A DNA stretch of 64,000 nucleotides from Hibiscus mutabilis (lineage: Eukaryota > Streptophyta > Magnoliopsida > Malvales > Malvaceae), in contig CM033728.1 in assembly GCA_019671005.1 (NCBI GenBank), positions 26,797,099 through 26,861,098 on the forward strand, in the 5' to 3' direction. Positions 1-10,429 of the stretch are shown here, piece after piece. The position numbers were made by a program, and so were the translations under genes. How positions within the stretch are numbered: position 1 is the first letter of the stretch; each line of letters starts with the position of its first letter. Under the pieces are notes generated by a model. That model was not told the DNA's origin. It saw only the letters and a list, made by a program, of their open reading frames with translations, and did not search any database.

Positions 1-1440
1 CTTGTAGCTGAACTTCAAGTTTGGTCCACAATCATATCTAGGATCAAGTCATTACAGGGTCGCGATCCTGAATTGCAAGCTATCATGTATAAGCTTCACG
101 AAAATTTTGACTCTGACTTCTGAGTTAATTCGGAAGGACTCATGTGTTTTCATGATCAGATTTGTGTACCCAACAATGAATCCCTTCGTAATGACATTCT
201 CAAAAAAGCTCATTCTTACAAATTTTTTGTTCACCCAGGATCAGTAAATATGTACAAGGATCTTCGAGAATTGTATTGGTGGCCTGACCTGAAGCAAGCT
301 ATTATTAAATTCGTGGCCTTTTCAGTGGACTCCTTCAACCTATTGAACTTCTACAATAGAAATGGGAAAGGGTAACCATGGATTTTTTTCAGTGGTTTTC
401 CATTGACTCCCAAGAAGAATGATGTCGTATGGGTCATTGTTAACCATTTCACCAAGTCTACCCATTTCTTACTTGTAAGAATGGACTTCAGTCTGCCTAA
501 GTTAGCAGACTTGTATATTTGAGAAATAATCATATTATATGGTGTGCCTAAGTCCATCATCTCTGATCTAGACCTATAGTTTGTATCTCGATTCTGGAGA
601 ACAATGCAGGAAGCTTTGGGAACCAAGGTAAATCTCAGCACAGCCTTTAACCCTCAGTTTGACGGTTAGTCAAAAATGGTAATTCAGGTTTTAGAGGACA
701 TGCTGCGAGCATGTATCATTAAATTTGAAGGCACTCGGGAGAAATCCTTACTGCTCATTGAGTTTTCTTACAACAATATCTATCAAGCATCGATCCAAAT
801 GGCCCCTTATGAGGCATTATATGGTGGGAGATGTCGTACTCCCATGTATTGGTATGAACTCTGTGAAGGAAAAATGTTGGGCCCTGACTTACTTCGGGAA
901 ACTAAATAACGGGTTGCCATCATCCATGATCATCTTAAGGCTACCTTTGACGTCATAAGGCCTATGTAGATCTCCGAAGAAGAGATATCCAGTATTTTGT
1001 GGGGGAGCAAGCCTTTTAAAAGTGTCCCCATGGAAGAAAATTCTCAGATCTGGCAAGAAAGGAAAACTAAGTCCTCGATTCATAGAACATTTTGAAGTCA
1101 TTGAAAAAGTTGGCCCCGTGGCTTATTGCTGTCATTGCCCCCAGAATTGAGTAGAATTCATGACATTTTCTATGTATTGATGCTCCGTAAGTATCAGTTT
1201 GATCCATCGCATGTTCTTGAACATGAGTCCATGGAGATTCATTTAAATCTTTCCTTGAAGAAGAACCGGTACAGATCCTTGCAAGGGAAGCCAAGAGACT
1301 TCGAAATAAAATAATTCATTTGGTTATGATTATCTGGAGGAATCATAAGGTGGAAGAGGCCACGTGAGAATTAGAGGAAACAATGAAGGACCAATATCCT
1401 TACCTTTTTTATTCAAGTAAAATTCGAGGACGATTTTTTT
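1..1440 (+). pseudogene. A0: decayed integrase and chromodomain end of a Tekay-like Ty3/gypsy pol
   Basis: This is the 3' end of a retrotransposon polyprotein; the rest lies left of the window. The integrase zinc-binding start (HSYKFFVHPGS ... YWWPDLK) is readable at about 200-300, but the following Cys-Cys segment is missing. The core follows with VIVNHFTKSTHF and SDLDL. The Gln before the catalytic Glu is a TAG stop (667-669) and the catalytic Glu position reads Lys (673-675), so strand transfer should be lost. The C-terminus has PPELSRIHDIFYVLMLRKY. A chromodomain-like tail (WRNHKVEEAT, with an internal stop) ends near 1420, which suggests the Tekay/Del chromovirus lineage. The frame shifts several times. 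A polypurine tract and LTR follow directly, confirming plus orientation. Confidence 0.85.
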
Positions 1441-1450
1441 AAGGGGGAGA
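1441..1450 (+). promoter_or_regulatory. A0 polypurine tract
   Basis: The purine run AAGGGGGAGA sits two bases before the LTR start TGTAACACC. This is the usual place for the plus-strand DNA primer in LTR elements. Confidence 0.8.
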
Positions 1451-2514
1451 ATTGTAACACCCCCAAATCTGGCCTAGTTGTAAATCGGATTTCGGCAATC
1501 AAAAATCCAACATCAATAAGTCAAACCCTAGTGTTGACTTTTGACCAAATGGTCAATTGTGTGATCTTTGGACACAATTAAGGATAATTCATTGACTAAG
1601 GACATCGTTGCAAGTTGAAGAATTGAATAGTGACCAAATTATGGAAATTGAAAGTTTAGGGGGCAAAAGTATGAAACTTGAATAGATGAAGGACCACCCA
1701 TTTAATTAACCGATTTTGAGGTACGAGTCACCTCATTGCTTGGCCACCTTCACGTGGGGAATGTAAGACCTTGGATTAGCTTGTGATAGAGATGACACAA
1801 GGATGGATAAAAGCTATCCTAGTAATCATGTCCCTTATCTGAATAAGTTAATAATTAAAAATAGGTTTTCTCATTAGAAGGGAAAGCCATCGGATTGAAT
1901 AAAGAGTTTTAAAGAAGTGTTTTAAACTTTGTTTTTCATTCTATACCTTTAACCAAGGCTTCACCCTTAACCTACCTTTATCTTTCTCTTCAAAATTTAA
2001 GCAAGCACCTCCATTTACATCCTTGGAAAGCTTGAATTTTCTAAAGTTTCTTGTTACCAAATCATAGTTCTCTTGTGGGTAAGGCTAAGCCCTCTATCAA
2101 TTTTGAAATTCTATGAATAGTTTTTGAGGAATTTCTCATGGAAAGTTAGGGAAAATCCAAAATATCCTTCATGGCTTCTTAGCTATTTCTTTTGCTATTT
2201 TCACAGATAAAGTTTGCTATGAAGTTAGCAAATGCCATTGAATCCATTGAAATCATTGTAACCGATTTCCTTTGATTTTTGTCTAGCTCAAGAAAGGAAG
2301 ATTGAGGATCCAGCATCTCCTCCAAGAGCTAGCAACAAAAGAATCATCATCAAAGAGACAAGAAATCCTTAAAAGGGCTAGCTGAGTGTAGTTGAGTCAT
2401 TTGATTGGCTAGGTACTTTCCCTATGTCATTTTCATTTTCTTTTACATTGACAAGTATTGCTCCAGGCTATGACTATATGGAAACTTCATGGAAACCATG
2501 TATGGTAAGATTGG

Positions 2515-2800
2515 TAAGTTCATAGCATTGAAAACATGATCATTGAATTCATTGATATGTCATTGAACATGGAACTAGTCATTGATCTTATGGAAAGTAT
2601 CATGGACCCCTTAAAAATGACATATTTATCATTGAAATGAACATTGATTATCAAGTATGTGCATTGATCATTGAACTTGTTATTGAAATCATGGAATCAT
2701 TAGACTATTGAATCATTGGACCTTGGACTTGTATGAACATTGGATAAAATTGGCATGCTATAGAATTCATGAGATCATTGGTATGAGTGTACATTGGTCC
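2515..2800 (+). repeat. CATTGA-rich degenerate repeat in the A0 LTR
   Basis: The hexamer CATTGA and near variants recur at irregular spacing (for example GATCATTGAATTCATTGATA and GTCATTGAACATGG). The same texture occurs at the matching place in the A1 LTR, so it is a property of the subfamily. No function can be assigned. Confidence 0.65.
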
Positions 2801-3540
2801 TAGGCTACATCCTTTATTGGCGAGGATGAGGGATGTTTGTGACTTGGTCTTTGGCAAGGAGGAGGGATACGACCATTCATTGATTTCATGGACTTGGTGA
2901 GGAGGTGGAATTATAGTATCCATTATCACATATCGATCCAAGGGATTAAAATGTTAATTAAATATGAATTGCATGGTTTTCTAATATTACATGGATATAT
3001 TATTACTTGAGATGCACATTCATGGATCACATGTTTAGCATTTCATTAATATTTTTAACATGTGCATTTTATTCACTTCATGGTTATTTGACTACCTCAA
3101 TAGGCAATTAATGCCTAATACGTCTCATCTTCCATGCATTTTAGGTGGTTCGGATTAAAGCTTGAGGATCGTAATAGGTGAAGATTTTGCAAGTCACTAA
3201 GCCGTTTTTGTAATGTACTTATAGCCTTAAACTCCTAGCTTGGTGGCATAGATCTCTATAAGTCCTAAATTCCCTTTTATTGTGCAATATGTTATAGGCA
3301 TTTTGGCATGTATAAAAAGACTTAAAATGAACCTATAAATGTTGGTAGTACGTGACTAAAGTGGCACTTATGGTATGTTACATGTGAAACAAGGTAAATG
3401 GATTCGGAATGCTCTAAAAATTGACATGTATCAAGATTAAGTTGTTTCTAGGTTGCTTGTAAATTTTCATAGAATTTGGACTACATTTGATAGGTCAAAA
3501 TGCTAATAAACCAAACTAAAAATGACATTATAGGTTATGT

Positions 3541-3979
3541 CGTATCGATACGGGTAATGGCGTATCGATACGGGATTATGTTTCTGGAAACGAATTAAAG
3601 AGGGCATACTAATACGGGTGGTAAAGTATCGGTACGAAAATTAGCTATTGGAAAATCACGTTTACCGATATGGTCCTGTAGCACCGTATCGATACGGGTG
3701 GTTGACTTTGAGAGTGTGGATCACGCGTACCGATATGGTCCTGGGGCGTTTCGGTACATTTGGTCGGTTCTGTAATCCGATTAAAATGAATCTTGCATGG
3801 TGTATCGATATGGTTTGGTCACGTATAGATACGTGTCCAGTGAAATTAAAGACTTTAACGATCAGTGTTAGGCGTACCGGTATGCCTTAAAGTGTATCAG
3901 TACGGGTCTCAGTTTTTGGAAATTATGGAAAACATTATTGCCTTAGCGTATTGATATGACCATTTGGCATATCAATACC
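3541..3979 (+). repeat. Paired GTAYCGRTAC palindrome cluster, A0 LTR
   Basis: About a dozen degenerate copies of a 10-12 bp palindrome (CGTATCGATACG, TACCGATATGG, GTACCGGTATG) come mostly in pairs. The first pair starts at 3541 and 3561, exactly 20 nt apart; other pairs are 21-24 nt apart. Pairs recur roughly every 55-75 bp with unrelated sequence between. The cluster ends about 230 bp before the LTR end. Confidence 0.85.
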
Positions 3980-4210
3980 CTTGTCCTAAAAATTGATAAT
4001 TGAACTGAATAATCATTGGAAATTGTTGAATATCTCCCTTATAGTTCTAGGAAGTTTTAAACTGATCCGACCAATAATTCATTTTCTTTGCATGTTCTTA
4101 AAATTTGGAAATTTGTATTGATAAACAAAAAGGTATTCCTCCGATCACTATTTTTGTTCCGATAATTCTTTCTGACCCGGTTCTCTACCAGACCGGAAAG
4201 GAGTGTTACA

Positions 4211-5020
4211 AGACTCAGCATTCCTTTTTCCCGCAGAAGAACTCTCTAATCGAGCAGACAACCCCAAATTATGTTTTATGACCTTAGCTCGAGAAACTAG
4301 GACATCAAACTCAGTATAATCCATAGCCAACATGTAAGTCTTAACCTTCTTAACCAGACCGTATTGGAAATGATGACATCGCTAACGCTTATTTGGAACC
4401 AACTCTGGAGCATATTGGCTCAATAGAACAAATCGAACCTCATACTTAGCCACAAACATATTCCCGTGCTCCAAAGCCATAAACTCTATTTTCTTTTCAA
4501 CCTGATATCGAGATTCAAGATACATCTTCTGAAAGACAACACAAAAGAACTACCATGTTATATTAGCAGGTGTCAAACCCGCAACAATGGTCATCCACCA
4601 ACTGTAAGCATCACCCTGTAACAATGACACAATGCAACCCAACTTGCAGACATCCATACACTCTATTCGGCCAAGGATCCTCTTCGTTCTAGCAAACCAC
4701 TCCACGGCCACTTTGGGAGACAAACCTCTAAACTCAGTACCACCCAGGCTACGTAGATGCTCCAAAGATAGCCTGGTATAAACAACTGCTATAAGTGTCA
4801 GTGTAGGTACTTGCAGTCTAGCTATGGCTGCCTGAAAAGCTGCAATCATTGCCTGGACCAACGATGTCATATCACCAAAAATAGGTCCTTGAGGTGCCTG
4901 AGGCGCACCACCCTCAACTCCAACACCAGCAAGAGGAATCAGTGGAGGAGGAAGCAACTCATCATCTTGTCTATGCACAACACTCTCCATATGAGCTCTC
5001 ATCTCTAGTCTCGGTCTCAT
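4211..5020 (-). pseudogene. B3: Tekay-like gag, truncated by A0
   Basis: This minus-strand capsid gene fragment runs from a probable ATG near 5020 (MRPRLEMRAH) towards lower coordinates. The retrotransposon gag core is clear: EWFARTKRILGRIECMDV, then CIVSLLQGDAYSWW. A stop and frameshift near 4550 break the frame; the homology resumes with EFMALEHGNMFVAKYEVRF and MDYTEFDVLVSRAKVI up to 4211. There A0 interrupts it and the rest is not in this window. The long ORF starting at 5122 includes leader sequence upstream of the likely start. Its primer site and LTR lie at higher coordinates, fixing the orientation. Confidence 0.8.
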
Positions 5021-5285
5021 TCGCAGAAATATGAGTTTAAACATGATAATGCAATAAAACAATTCAATTAGACCAGTTTGCAGCAAGAATCTAAGTCGTT
5101 CATGTTTAAAAACAAAAATCATTTAACTCTAGTAGTAATAAGGCAATGTGTCCCCAAGCTAACACCCCAACATACCATATTTCAAACATTATCTCACAAA
5201 ATCAAACACTGTGCTATACAATCAACTAAATCATTTATCAACAATACATCAAACAACCATAACCACCTCCAAACAATTATAACCT

Positions 5286-5298
5286 GGCTCTGATACCA
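5286..5298 (-). promoter_or_regulatory. B3 primer binding site, initiator tRNA-Met
   Basis: On the minus strand this reads TGGTATCAGAGCC, complementary to the 3' end of plant initiator tRNA-Met. It lies 5 bases inside the LTR boundary at 5304. Confidence 0.9.
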
Positions 5299-5303
5299 AC
5301 AAA

Positions 5304-7313
5304 TGTAACCTCTTACCCAGTCTAGTCGTAAGACCAAACTAAGTGAGCTACATTAGGGTTTACTGAGACAAACCCAGAAGAACTTAGAAAACGGTCCATT
5401 TTTTTATTTTATCTTATCTAAATGCATGTCTAAGTCCTAAAGTATTCATGCTGGTCATGGTAAAAATTACAACTCAATCGGGAGTTGATTTGAAATCCAA
5501 TTGTACGAATTGACATTATAAAGACTAAAACATAATTTTAGATAATTAAGAGGGCTTCCATGAAATTTAAGTTACCAATCCGTAATTAGTCATATTTCAT
5601 ATAACCAGGTTAAATTTTAACTTAAAATAATCATCCCAACTCATTTAATTGTATAAAGAAGAAACATGGACTAAATTGCAAAGAATACAAACTTCATAAG
5701 GCATTTTAACAGAATTAACGGTTGGCATATCAGTACGGGCACTTCCCGTATCGTAACGGGTGCAAAATACAAAGGCATACCAATATGGTCCTCAAATGTA
5801 CCGGTACGGGTATTATATATTTGAAAATTAGGATTCTAGTAGCCAAAAGGCGTACTGGTACGGTTGCCCATGTACCGACACCAAGCCAAATTCCAGCATC
5901 GCGCACCGATACAGTCCATAGGCGTATCGGTACGCCAAGGAATTTTTGCCCAAATTGAGCCTAGACAGGTCCCCATATACTGATCCCTATGGACCAATAC
6001 TAGTACAAAAAGACCTGTAATGACCTATTGGTCGAACATATGACACTCTGGCTTGATATAACATACACCATTCAACATCTAATCATCATATAACATCCTA
6101 AACATTACTTCCTCAAACATAAGGGCATGGAAACAGATCATACACAACATACCAAAACCATATCAAATCCTTAAAGGCATGATATCTACCCAGGCATGGA
6201 AATTGTTTCCCAACCCCTCAAAACAAAGCAATCAACATCTTACAAGTCCAAAACATCAAACATAACTTGTACAAATAGGGAGTACCCAAAATAAACCTCC
6301 CAATAACAACTTCTTCACATTGCCTCTTATTATTACTATGTATTCGTAACAACCATACTTGAAAACACTTCAATCCTTGGACCTTTCCTTGCTCTCTTGT
6401 TGTCCGAAAGAGTCTATTTCTCTGCACCGATGAGAAAGAAGAGCATAAGCTATAAGCTTAGTGAGGGAATCTCAAAAACACTCATCAATGCATTTAAAAC
6501 CATTTTAAATCAAATCTAGTGTATAAGTCTCATGCCAAAACATCTCATGATTCTATAATCTCTTCAAATGTGCACATTTAAATCATTGCAACACATGTAT
6601 CATGGATTTCTATCACAAACCTCAATTTAAGCTTCATATGTCAAAGTCTCTAAATAGCAAGCTTAAAGAGCATCTAATGTATAAACCATATTATACAAAA
6701 AACATAATCCATTATCATGATACATCATCTTATATATTGTCATTCAAGTGACTCAAAACAAGTTTCATTCTATTTTATAAAAAACCACATTGGATACACG
6801 GATTTCCCAAGTGGTTCCTTCAACCTCTTCACATACGACCTCGAACCGGAGCAACCCTCAACGGTTATAACATATAAATCCACCAGTGGGAGAATTGGCA
6901 CACTCTTGACCCCTCGACCGTTGCGGTTCTCATGGTGGAGCATGGCACACTCTTGACCCCTCGACACACATGAGGAAACTTATTATAGTGCACTTTAAAC
7001 CCTCTGGCTAGCCAACTATATCCTATAGCATTTTACCTCAGCCACTTGCCAATATACTCAGTAAAAACCTCATTAACTTACTGTTTTACATATGCATCAA
7101 TTCAAACCATTTTCCAATACATTAAACCATATATTCTAGCATTCTCAAAATTCTTTCATAAATCATTTTCTATGCTCAAATATCATCATGTATGATCATT
7201 TTTAACATCTTTCATTTCTAAAACATGCATATAACAGTAAGTAATCAGATCTATAAACATGTGCATGAGATTGTATTTTGCAAATCGAAAATGAGAGAGA
7301 GTTCAACTAATAC
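5304..7313 (-). repeat. B3 5' LTR, Tekay-like subfamily B, interrupted
   Basis: The plus strand begins TGTAACCTCTTACCCAG, the reverse complement of the LTR end. It aligns by eye with the B1 LTR from 34898 onward and shows the same order of landmarks: palindrome cluster, a segment like AAGCTTAGTGAGG, a segment with CTCTTGACCCCTCGACCGTT, and GAGAGAGAGTT near the break. About 2 kb of a roughly 3.4-kb LTR is present. At 7314 it is cut by an oppositely oriented LTR start. Confidence 0.8.
5725..6005 (-). repeat. Paired GTAYCGRTAC palindrome cluster, B3 LTR
   Basis: Four clear pairs occur, for example CATATCAGTACGGG with CCCGTATCGTAACGG, and GCGCACCGATAC with GCGTATCGGTACGCC. Spacing within pairs is 20-21 nt. 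The cluster begins 421 bp from the LTR 3' end, and the conserved text CCTGTAATGACC borders it. Confidence 0.85.
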
Positions 7314-7448
7314 TGTAACACCCTGGTTTTGGCCTAGTGATTTTGAGGTTTATTAGACAGTTTAGTGGACCGGGTTAGGCATTTGAGTTGGATTTGGGAC
7401 TAAATATTTTTGGTGAGATAAAAATATGGAAAAATGGTTAAATATCAT
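7314..7448 (+). repeat. B4: first 135 bp of a plus-strand subfamily B LTR
   Basis: It starts TGTAACACCCTGGTTTTGG and matches the start of the solo LTR at 28142 (GGTTTTGAGGTTTATTAGAC is shared). It is inserted in the B3 LTR and is itself cut by the A1 LTR at 7449. The remainder is not found in this window. Confidence 0.75.
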
Positions 7449-8559
7449 TGTAACACCCCGAAAACCGGTCTAGTCGGAATTAGGTTTCGGTGATTAGAAA
7501 TTTTGTATCGAATTGGTCCAATTAATGTCTTGACTCCTTTATTGTACTCCACTAAACTGTATTAAACCTTAATCGAGCTTAATTATTGATCTTGGACCTT
7601 TTTGAAAGAATTGGAAGTCTTTTAGTGACTAAATTGTAAAAATTGAAAGTTTAGGGGTAAAAGTGCAAACCTTAGAAAATTAAGGGACCATCCTCGTAAT
7701 TTGACCAATATGAGGTGTGAGTCGCCTCCTTGCTTGGCTTTATTTATGTGAAAGGGTGGTGAAATTGTCATAGAATATGACATAATCATGGATGATTGAA
7801 AAGGGGATAAGCAAATTAGAATTTCAAATTCATTCAAAGGTTACCTCCTAAGCTAGGAAAGCTTCCTATTGGAGGCTTGGGAGGCAATCAATAATGAGGA
7901 AGATAATGCACAGTTGATAAGTTAGAAGGTCGAAAAGGATGAGAATCATTTGGATAGTAAACCGATACTATTAACCAAACTTTCTCTCATTTTTCTCCTA
8001 ACTTTCACCAAGCTAATTAAGCTAGCACCACATTGTCATCTTCTTCCCTAAGCTCAAGCAAGCACCTCACTTCAATCCTTGGAGTTTTTTTGATCTCAAA
8101 CCACCAAATTAATGCTCTTGGATTGGTGAGTTAAAACCCTCAAGCAATTTATGGATTCCATGGATATTTGAAGTTTAATTTCAAGATTTGGTCTTGAAAG
8201 TTAAAGTTGAACCCATGTGTTATAAGTTTAATTCAATGGAATTAATGTTGTCTATAAGCTCTAGTAAGCTTGAATATTGATTTTGAATCAATATTTTTGA
8301 TCCTAACTATTTCTCCTAAATTACGCCTAGCTCAAGTGTTGGAGGAAGTTCCATTATCTCCCTCGAAGGCTAGGAACAAAGGAATCGTTATCCGAGAGCC
8401 TTGAAAGCTTCAGATTTAAAGGTGAGTGTAGTCGGGCTCTCAAGATTAGGCTAGGTGCCTTTCCCAATTTCATTTCCATTGAATATATTATTTTTAACAT
8501 TGATAGTAAGGTCATTGCATCGAACCCTTTGGTAGGTGTATTGGTAAGCTATGGTAAGC

Positions 8560-9075
8560 TTCCTTATTAAATTATTGAAACATTGAGTATCGATCATTGT
8601 CATTGAATATTGATCATTTACATCTAAGTATTGAATATGGACATTGGCATAGCATTGGAAAGACCATTGTCATTATTCACCATTGGACATTAAGTGTTGA
8701 AATGTTGTCATCGATATTGATCATTGTCACCGAATCGTTGAAATGGACCTAGGGGTCAACTTATTACTATTGATTCATTAAAACTATTGATATTGGATAC
8801 AATTGGCATGCCATAGGATTTATGAGCTCATTGGTACGGGTGGACTACGGTCCTTGAGCTACGACCTTTATATTAGAAAGGCGGAGGGATGTTGTGTTGG
8901 TCAATTGGCGAGGCGTAGGAATCCGCGTATCCACTATCTTTATCAATCCAAGGGTTATAAATAAACTAAATGAATTATTGATATTGAACATTGACATGTA
9001 GTTATTGGTAAAGGTTGCATTGTTATTGGACATGAATATATTGCCATCGGATTATTGATAAAACATTTATTTGAA
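8560..9075 (+). repeat. CATTGA/ATTGAT-rich degenerate repeat, A1 LTR
   Basis: ATTGAA, CATTGA and ATTGATCATT recur throughout this part, as at 2515-2800 in A0. Unit lengths are irregular and no reading frame is maintained. Confidence 0.6.
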
Positions 9076-9555
9076 TGCATATTGATTATTGGCATTACTT
9101 ATGACTACCTCACTAGGAAAAGTATGCCTAATGCATTCATCTTCATGCATTTTCAGGTTAAGCATAGTGGTTGAGAGATCGGATAACCTTATCGAGGATT
9201 TTGACAAGGTTTGCAAGGGTTAAAGTAACGTATACTTTCCTTACATACTCCTAGAATGGTGGCATAGTTGTTGTAATAGTCACTTATATGTATTTTGTTG
9301 TATGTATGCTATGCATGCTATAAGAATTCTTAAGATAACCTAAAATGACTTTTAGAATTTGTTAAAGTTGGTAAAAGTTGCTATAAGGGGCTAAAAAGGT
9401 GAAAACATAGCAAATGAATTCAAACGGCTTTGAGATTTTGCATGCTATTAGAAATGGCTATTAGTAACTCACAAGTAAAATTTCATAGCATTTGGATTTC
9501 ATTTGATAGGTTAAAATTGATTAAAACCATATAAAATCTGTCATTACAGACTAGG

Positions 9556-9914
9556 GCGTACCAATACGATTGATAACGTATCGATACGGTCTTGCATATT
9601 TAGACTAAGTCAACATTGGTCAAAGTTACGTATCGATAATGTACAGTACGTATTGGTATGGATTTTGGTCACTACAATTTCTCTGTAGCACCATACCGAT
9701 ACGGTTAAGGAGGGTATCGGTACTATATATCGAACCTAAATAATCATGGAATTGTTGGTTACGGATATCGATGCTCAGTATCGGTACGGGCTTAACTATT
9801 TTAACGATCATAAGGGGCGTATCGAAATGGCATAGTCCGTACCGGTATAGTAAGATGTTTCTGGAATCCTTAAATACTGAATTACGAAACCTTGCTAAGA
9901 CGTATCGATACGCC
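9556..9914 (+). repeat. Paired GTAYCGRTAC palindrome cluster, A1 LTR
   Basis: The pairs include GCGTACCAATACG with ACGTATCGATACGG (20 nt apart), CATACCGATACGG with GGGTATCGGTAC (21 nt) and CGTATCGAAATGG with CCGTACCGGTATAG (20 nt). The text CATTACAGACTAGGG leads into the cluster. It ends 416 bp before the LTR end. Confidence 0.85.
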
Positions 9915-10334
9915 TTAACTCTGTTAAATTTGATTAAAATGAATTCTTAGACTTTTACAGATTGGTCCCGTAATAATGAAAGACTAAATTGGATAGTCAA
10001 ATGATCCTTGAATACACTGAAACTTTACAGGATTACTGTTTATAAGTTTAATTCATGTTGGTAAAAAGAATTTCTGTTAAAGAACCAGTCATTTATAAAA
10101 ATTACATTTTAGCCCCTAAGCATTGTATAAGTTTAAAATTGGTTCTTAAACTCGTAAGGCTAATTATGTACCAATCTTGAGACCATATCATGACATTATT
10201 ATGTCGCATGAAACACTGAACCTTAAACATTTCATAAAATAATGTATAAAACACTGTACCGAATACCGAATTACCTTCCGGTAACATACTCCGACTTGGT
10301 TCCATACTAGGCCGGGAAAGGGGTGTTACATTTG

Positions 10335-10346
10335 TGGTATTAGAGC
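10335..10346 (+). promoter_or_regulatory. A1 primer binding site, initiator tRNA-Met
   Basis: TGGTATTAGAGC differs at one position from the TGGTATCAGAGC match to initiator tRNA-Met. It lies 4 bases after the LTR end. Confidence 0.85.
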
Positions 10347-10429
10347 TAGAGTTTAGTCGATTCTAGGACTAAACTACTGTCTATTGTATTGTTATTATGC
10401 CACGTAAGAGTTATTATTGTATTTTGTGA
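10347..10429 (+). pseudogene. A1 leader and first codons of gag
   Basis: A short leader is followed by an ATG at 10397 that opens MPRKSYYC and meets a stop (TGA, 10427-10429) at the junction with C1. This looks like the very start of A1 gag, whose continuation is at 20929. The piece between is missing or lost in the C1 insertion or deletion. Confidence 0.55.

Larger units (their letters stand above)
1453..4210 (+). repeat. A0 3' LTR, Tekay-like subfamily A
   Basis: The LTR runs from TGTAACACC to GTGTTACA with complementary ends, about 2.76 kb. Start, middle and end all resemble the LTR at 7449-10330. No coding capacity is visible; the short ORFs inside are not shared between copies. It holds a CATTGA-rich stretch (about 2515-2800) and a cluster of GTAYCGRTAC-type palindromes (3541-3979). 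The 5' partner is outside the window, so age cannot be judged. The right flank is the gag of B3, showing that A0 inserted into B3. Confidence 0.85.
7449..10330 (+). repeat. A1 5' LTR, Tekay-like subfamily A
   Basis: The LTR runs from TGTAACACCCCG to GGGGTGTTACA, about 2.88 kb, and is followed by a primer binding site, so it is a 5' LTR. Its sequence order parallels the A0 LTR: plant-type leader text, CATTGA-rich part, then palindrome cluster. The bases before it are ATCAT, but the matching duplication at the far end is lost. It interrupts B4. Confidence 0.85.

Noticed and set aside
5280..5300. Possible tRNA-Met gene fragment
   Set aside because: Only the 13 bases of a primer binding site match, next to an LTR boundary.
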